Source: Struthio camelus (lineage: Eukaryota > Chordata > Aves > Struthioniformes > Struthionidae). Taken from it: a stretch of DNA of 64,000 nucleotides. Positions 57,836-64,000 of the stretch are shown here, piece after piece. The stretch covers positions 27,091,068 through 27,155,067 of the forward strand of contig NC_090952.1 in assembly GCF_040807025.1 (NCBI RefSeq), read 5' to 3'. The notes below the pieces were generated by a model. The model was not told where the DNA came from, ran no database searches, and saw only the letters and a list, made by a program, of their open reading frames with translations. Numbering within the stretch: position 1 is the stretch's first letter; each line of letters starts with the position of its first letter. Made by a program: the position numbers and the translations under genes.

Positions 57836-60800
57836 TCCCACCTCACCCCGCTGCTTGGTGGCTCCGGCGTGCCAGGGCGCCGTGCCGCCGTCCTCACCCC
57901 TGCGGCCGGCCTGCGACACGGCCACGCTCTCTCTCCCGTGAGGAGCGCGTTGCCCGGCGGATGCCACGCGTTTCTCAGCCCTGAAGCCGTGCCCGCGACC
58001 CGGTTTGCTTCTGATGCTTGCGAGCGGCCCAGCGTGGCCGCGGCGGCGGCTTGGAAGACGCAAGAGCCGCTCAGGCCTTGCGAGGTTGGGGGGTTCCTGC
58101 GGTTGAGCCACCGCGTCCCCGGCTCACGGCGCGGGGCAGAGCCGGCCTGTGCCACCAGCCCCGTCCCCCGCGGCCGGCCGGCGCCCGGGGCAAAGCGGTT
58201 TCTTCCTCCTTGTTTTCTTTGGTGGGTGCTCCCTGGAGCGACAACGTGGAATTTCCTCTGAAACTTGAGCGCAGTGAAGGAAATTAATTTTCTCTGTTTT
58301 TCTTTTTTCCCCCCTCCCCAATTTATAAATTATTTCATGTGCCTGAGACGAAGTGCCTTAATAAGCAGACCTACGAGTTTTAAGCTGGAAGGGCTCCTCG
58401 GCGGTGCCGCTGCCCTCGCCTGCCGCGGTCAGTACGTGAGCGCGGTGTTTGCTCTTTCTGCCCGTCGAAAGAGTCCAATACGTTATTTCACGTTTGGTGC
58501 TGTTTATATCATCTGGTTAATTCAAGGCAAAGGGAGGGAGCGTGTGTCCGAGGCAGGGACGGGCAGGGACGGCGCGAGCTGCGCGGGCTTTGCGTCGAGC
58601 CCTGGCAGCGCGGCGGTTCGCCTCCTGCCTCTTCCTCCCCCAAGAAAGCAGACCAAAATTCAGTAAATTGGCCCGGTTTGAGTTTTTTCACCGAACATCG
58701 CCAGCTTATATTGCTTTTTTTATGTCAAATGCTGACGTTTTGCTAAAGCGATTTGCTCGGCAAAGCATATGAGCAGTGAGCGCTTGGAAAGGCGTGTGAG
58801 AGAAAGGGTTAGCCTAACTCCCCAGATTTTGGCAAAAAAATGCATTCGTGTTTTAAGAACTTTTTCGGCCAGCTCGTCTCTTTTTTAGTTCATTTCTCCA
58901 TTTCCCCTCTTCACGCTCTCCCTCTTCTCATTTTGCATCTATTTTCCTCCCGGTTCTGCTTTGGCCAGTGCCAATTAGAATTAACTGCATTAAATTTAAT
59001 TGCTTAAAACAGAAAAAAAAAAAAGATTCGCTATGAAAATAACGCAAGAACAGCCGGGATCTCTGCTCCCTGCACGGGCCGGCCCTGAAAACTCTCCCGC
59101 TAGCCCTTGTTGTGGTATTTCCTAACCTGGATATTGTTTGGATATTTTTTTCCCCCCCTCCCGGGATTTTTCTCGTCGAGACCACGTCAGAACAAGGCCG
59201 ACGCCGGGCGTCATCCGCTGCTTCGACCCGGACGCTCGAGTTGGACGCAGCTCTCCAGCGCTCGGCGGGGAAACGCAGCTGCCAACCCAGAGGCCACCGG
59301 CGCCCGGCGCCGGGAGCCGTTCTCAGCTATATTTGCCCCCAAACGCGTTCTGGGTCTTTGCCGTGCGCTTTGAGGACGGGGCGAGCCCGAACCACGCCAG
59401 GCGTTGGCCGGGCCTGTGGCTCTGGCGGGCCGATAAACCCCCCTTGCACCACGCTGGGATTTTTGGTCTTTTATTTTCCTGACTCTGCAGGTCGCTGTCG
59501 TTCAGTTTTGGAAGAGGTGCCTTGCTGCCGCTCGAGCGGGGATGAGCTGAGGCCGCTGCCGCGTGCCTCGAAGCCCTTAACCCCAAATTCAGCTTGCAAC
59601 AGGTACTGCCAAAGCTCAGGCCCCTGCTGCATGGTTGCTTGCAGAAGGCAGCGATGACCCCCCCCCCCCCAAGTAAGTTCGCCACGCTGCAAAGCTTTCT
59701 CCTTTCAATACCGCGGGGTTTTTTTGTTTGGCTGGGGTTTCTTTTGCCGAATTGAGCCCTTGGAAGAGTAACTCTAGACCGAGCGAAATTTTCCGGTGGC
59801 CGTTCCCTTCAGCAGCTTCCCAGTTATTTTTACCCGACCGGGAAATATTTTTAGCTCGGGAGAATAAAACAGCCACTTGCGCTGCGATCCCAAAAACGCT
59901 GTTTCCCCAAGTGGAACCGACGCCGGCGTGTGAGTTACGGCCCCAAAAACACAACTTCGTCCCCGCCGCTCCAGGCCGAGCGGGCGAGCGACCGGCTCAG
60001 GCGCTGCCGAAACCAACCTGCCGCGAGCGCACAGGGCTGCAGCCCAGTTCGCCGATGGAAGAGCATCAGGTTTCCGCTCTTTCCTGGCCGGAAACAATCG
60101 TGGCAAAGCTCTGCTACGGCAATTATTTTACCGTTGGCCAATAGGTGTTTTTTGGCGACTGGAAAATAGGAAGCGAGCCTGGGAAATGTTCGTGTGACGG
60201 AAAGGCGCGCTGTGAAGCGCTTCGCGCCGGATGGCTTTCGCCTTCCCGGTGCGCGACGGCTGCAGAAGCAGAGCCGTGGGCCACCGGGAGGCAATTTGAT
60301 TTCAAAGATTATTTTCCAGATTTGATTTCAAAGCAGGAGAAGGGGGACGCGTGCTGCGCTGGCCTGAACAGTGCCGACGACGCTAAACGCGGCACCTGCG
60401 GAAGAGCCGCTAGCAGGAACGGCGAGGCGGCGCGGCAGGGATTCGGCACGGACGGTTCGCACGGGTGGGCTCCTTTCCGTGCGCCAAACACGCCGGAGAC
60501 GGTCCCAGATTCCTCCTCGATTACTGAGGGAAGGCTGCAGGTTTTTAACACCGCTGGCATGGGTTTGGGAAAGGTCTGGGCAATCTGGGAAGCGCTGGAA
60601 ATGCGGCAGCAGGGAGCAAGAAAAGCAGGATGCCGGGAACAGCTGCCCGGGGCGGCTTGCACGTGCACATGCGTGCACACTCATGCACATGCATGCACGT
60701 GCACACACACGCATGCACACACACATGCATGGACACACGCTACGGAAAGCATCGCGCAGACCCCAGCCAACGCCATTGCTCTTCACATTTCTTCATTCCC

Positions 60801-63190
60801 GGCTTTCTAACTAAACCCGGCTTTGGGCAAAGGCGGGAGCCCGGGGAGCGCGGAGCGGCCGGACGGGAGGGCAGCGGAGGCGAAAGGCGGCCTCCCCGCC
60901 GAGCACCCGGCGCCCGCCCGGGGCAGCGCAGCAGCTTCCCCGCGGCATCCGTCACTTCCTCTCCTCCAACAATTAGCTAAATTTCTCTGTCGCTGGCATT
61001 TTCTCTCGGCCAGGAAAAAATTATGTGATTGACTTAAAATGTTCTTCCAGAGAGGAAAAACATTTCTCTGGAAATGCTAATCTCCCCGTTCCTGTACTTT
61101 TCTCCGTAACTGCTCTCTTCCCTTTACCTATTCAGTAATTTTTCTAGTAAAAACACACATCCCCTCTACTGGGAACCTATAGCAGCAATTTATTTCGATT
61201 CACTGCCGGGCAATTTTGCTCCAGCAAAGCAATCAGGCCGATAGCACTGCTGGGAGCAGGCAGTAAAACATACGCACGTATCTGTGTACAGCTATATTTT
61301 TATACCGACCCACAGACCCATATATAGCGTGCATACACACGACGCGGACGCAGACACGCATATACCACGCTGCGGACGCGCGTTGCCTTCGACGGGGCCG
61401 CGCCGCGACGGCACAACGCTCGCAGAGCCAGCTAAGAGGGCTGCGCGCTTCAGTCGAAAACTTCCAGTCGCAGCGGCCTTCCTCTCAGCACCTGGCATTT
61501 CATTCTCCAGCTTGCAGCGTTAGGCAAGGTAATAAAATCAACGCGTGCCCGTGTACAGTCCCGAGGCAGACTGCGTTCAGCTAGGAGAGGCTGCAAGGAA
61601 CAGCCCGGCGGCTAGGGCAGGAGCCCAGGGCGGGCCGCGCTCCTCCTGGCAGCCGCCAACGGCGCCCGTCCGGGCTCCGGGAGCGAAGCCAGCGCCCGCC
61701 GACCTGCTGCCAGAGGTTTAGGGCACCCGAGCCCGCTTTCAGCGGGTTTTCGGCCCGCTCCCGGGCAGCTCCTCCGGCAACCGGGGCCCGCACGGGTTAA
61801 CGGCCTCACACGCGGCAAGAGCCACGGCGCGCGGCGCTTCCGCTTCCCATCTGGCTTTTATCAAGGCCGAGTCGCTCTCGGGAGGAGCGCGACGCGACGC
61901 AAACACGCCGCCGCCCTCGGCAGATAATTCAATTTCTGAAATGAATCGCTTATGTGCCCGCGAGGAAACGCATTCCTCGGCGGGGAGCGAGCGCGCGCTC
62001 CCGGCCCGACGCCGCGGGGATGGCGGGCGGCAGGGCGACTCGGTGCCCGCGGCCCCGCTCCGGCACGAGGTGACCCGAGCTCTTTGGCCAAAGGGGCTGC
62101 TTCAGCGGGCGGGCGCGCTGGGCGATGCCGAGCGGCGCGGCCCACCCACCGCGCCGGCAGCCCCGGCGTTTGCCTGCCTCCCTGCCGCTCGGCCCCCGGC
62201 CGCCGCGATCGTCGCGCTGGGAGGCGTTGGGGAGCTGCGTTTGGCGGGGGCTGCCCGACTCCCCGCCCGGCGCTTCGGCTCCGAGAGGGGTGCGGAGATT
62301 CACCCCCGCCCCAGCGCGGCCGGGGCGAGGGGACGCGATGCTGCTCCCGCTCCCAAGTTCTGGGCTGGGCAAGAGTTTGGGCGCTGCAGACCGCCGCCGC
62401 CGCGGCTCACCGGGGGGAGCCGGGGCCATGGCAAGGAAGCTTTCCGCCCGCGTGTCTAAAAGCCAGGTCGTGCCGTAGAGATCGGTGCAACGGGCTGTAT
62501 TAGCTCCTTGAGGAACACGGGACTGCGCTGAAGGACAGGATGCAAACGTCCCTCCCGCAAACACGAACGGGGCTTTTCCGTGGCTTAGTCACCTGGTAGC
62601 AAAAATTCACACCCTATCCACCCAGAACAGCCTGAAATAATCAACGTCACTGATTTGGATTACTTCGCGCCACGGCGGCCCGGCTTGGGGGCGCGAGCCA
62701 GGCGTCCCGGCTCTGCGCGTTGCGGCCGCCGCGTTTTGGCGGTGCTCGTTTCCGAGTGGCCGCGGTTCCCTTCCTCCGGCCACGAGGTTTTTGCAGAGGT
62801 TTATCCCGCTGCGGGACACGCGCTTTGCACAACGCAGGGCAGCAGCAGCGGCTCCCGGCATCCTGCAGCACAATCGCCACGGAGAGACCCCGGCTGCAGC
62901 ACGGAGCTCTTGGTGGGACTTGTCCCAAAGAGGTCCAGTAATTGACGGTTTTAGCTACCTGGGACTGGGGTGATGTCCCGAGAGAAGCTCTTGCCTGCTG
63001 CGTGCCCAGGGTGCCCCAGCGGGCTGGGACCCGACCCGACGCAGGGGCTCCCCGACCTCGTCCTCGCTCCGGCCGGCCATGCGCTCTCCCCTCCCAGCAA
63101 ATCCGGCACATTTCTGCATACTAATGCACTAAATCTTCTTTGCTGAGGGGGATTGGAAGCAAGGCTAATGTTTGCTCGCTTATGCTGCAA
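57836..63190. promoter_or_regulatory. CpG-dense block B upstream of TBX22, no recognisable gene
   Basis: CpG-rich segments lie at about 57.84-58.66, 59.05-60.95 and 61.30-63.10 kb, with AT-rich gaps between. The longest frames (221 codons at 60145-60810 plus; 204 codons at 61950-62564 minus) have GC-driven composition and no known motif. The segments may be CpG islands belonging to a TBX22 upstream transcript or a neighbouring non-coding RNA. A C12 run precedes a GTAAGT donor-like site at about 59659-59677. Confidence 0.5.
60659..60740. repeat. Alternating purine-pyrimidine tract (GTGCACAC / ATGCAC type)
   Basis: Repeated GCACATGC, GCATGCAC and CACACAC words give roughly 80 bp of nearly strict purine-pyrimidine alternation, the sequence class that most readily forms left-handed Z-DNA. 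Confidence 0.75.
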
Positions 63191-64000
63191 GTCATTTGCT
63201 AAATAAATATAGCGTTGAAAGCCTGGAGAAATTCAGAGACGATTCTTCAAAAGGACAATTTTAGGGGGTACAAATTGTATCCACAAAATCTGCGTTCATA
63301 TACTGCATCTGCAGATAATTGTAAGCATCTGGAGCGCTAACCATCTGGGAGAGAGCGTGCATGAGACCGACAAAGGTGAAACTGCACGGGCACGGGCGGG
63401 CTCCTCCAGATCACCTTCCAAGGTGTAACACACTGCTGCAATGCAGACTTGTGTCCGGAAAGGTCAGGTCTGCTTCTGCCTTTTGCTAAGGCTCCCACGT
63501 CCCTCCGACGGCGACGGGGCTCAGGGGGCAAGCCGTGCCCTCCCGTCCTGCCTCGCTTGCTGCCAGAGCTCCTGGCACTGCAGAGGAACCGCAAACTCTT
63601 CAGGGAGTATTCACTCCGTTAAGGGCTAGGCAAATGCATGCCACAATGGAAATGATAAAAATACTTAACTGAAAAATAAAATAAATGAAACAAAACAAGA
63701 TAAAATAAAAAGCGTGGCTTGAAGTGCAAATTTCAGGTGTGCTTAATGGCATGAAGCAGATTTGTAGCTTTTCCTGTGCTAACCCTCGCCTGCCTTGGAG
63801 TGAGTCTCCCTGCAGAAAGCGCACGATCCGCACTGTTCCGATCTTTCGGAACTGCCTTCTGCATCCTCATTTCAAAAGTGCCAAATAAAGAGGGTGTGCT
63901 TTCTCGTACGCTCGTTCTGTTGGTGCTGGCGGAAAATCTGATGCTCAAGTCCTATTTTTTTTTCGTTTCAGAAATGTGACAGCTGACAGGCATTCTTTGC
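63190..64000. other. Intergenic, no gene seen
   Basis: AT-rich DNA with an A-rich stretch of AAATAAAATAAA-like words at 63660-63710. Only short incidental frames are present. Confidence 0.5.

Noticed and set aside
1..64000. Prokaryotic-type systems, CRISPR arrays, phage, endogenous retrovirus or tRNA/rRNA genes
   Set aside because: Nothing in the sequence supports them. I saw no retroviral gag/pol/env-like frames or LTR pairs, no repeat-spacer array, and no intact tRNA with matching arms.

Overview
The window looks like avian nuclear DNA, or less likely another sauropsid. It has sparse interspersed repeats, and the recognisable ones are old CR1 LINE 3' ends. AT-rich stretches alternate with blocks dense in CpG, and the one recognisable gene is spread over small exons with vertebrate GT-AG introns. 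There are no operons, ribosome binding sites, insertion sequences or CRISPR arrays. Almost all long open frames lie in GC-rich or repetitive sequence and do not resemble proteins I know.

The only protein-coding gene I can support is TBX22, on the minus strand, with the coding region from 39560 down to 33755. I rebuilt all eight coding exons. Every junction is GT-AG, the phases agree, and the spliced frame is 1473 nt (490 residues plus stop). It encodes an N-terminal repressor-like motif and nuclear localisation signal, a complete T-box DNA-binding domain, and the C-terminal tail typical of TBX22. Exons 1-7 are packed into about 2.2 kb inside a large CpG island (about 37.2-41.1 kb). Exon 8 lies 3 kb away in AT-rich DNA. 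The introns carry a degenerate 46-49 bp minisatellite, an 81 nt polypyrimidine tract, G-rich runs and a 20 bp tandem duplication. Sixteen G residues directly precede the start codon.

Layout by region: 1-8.6 kb is AT-rich and T-skewed on the plus strand with no certain gene. It may be the intron or 3' UTR of a neighbour; BRWD3 is the syntenic expectation. Around 8.28-8.44 kb is a possible tRNA-derived SINE. From 8.6 to 15.2 kb is ordinary intergenic DNA with a CR1 3' end at 13.46 kb. From 15.2 to 20.3 kb is a CpG-dense block without a recognisable gene. From 20.3 to 33.7 kb is mainly AT-rich intergenic DNA downstream of TBX22. From 33.7 to 41.1 kb is TBX22 and its CpG island. From 41.1 to 54 kb is upstream intergenic DNA with a second CR1 fragment at 42.49 kb. 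From 54 to 63.2 kb is a long CpG-dense block containing a hexanucleotide-based minisatellite (57.18-57.83 kb) and an alternating purine-pyrimidine tract (60.66-60.74 kb). The last 0.8 kb is unremarkable.

Functionally, the window is the regulatory neighbourhood of one developmental transcription factor. Its most interesting unexplained parts are the two gene-free CpG-rich blocks on either side of TBX22 and the low-complexity sequence inside and near the gene. Assigning enhancers, lncRNA exons or non-coding first exons would need alignments or expression data that I do not have.
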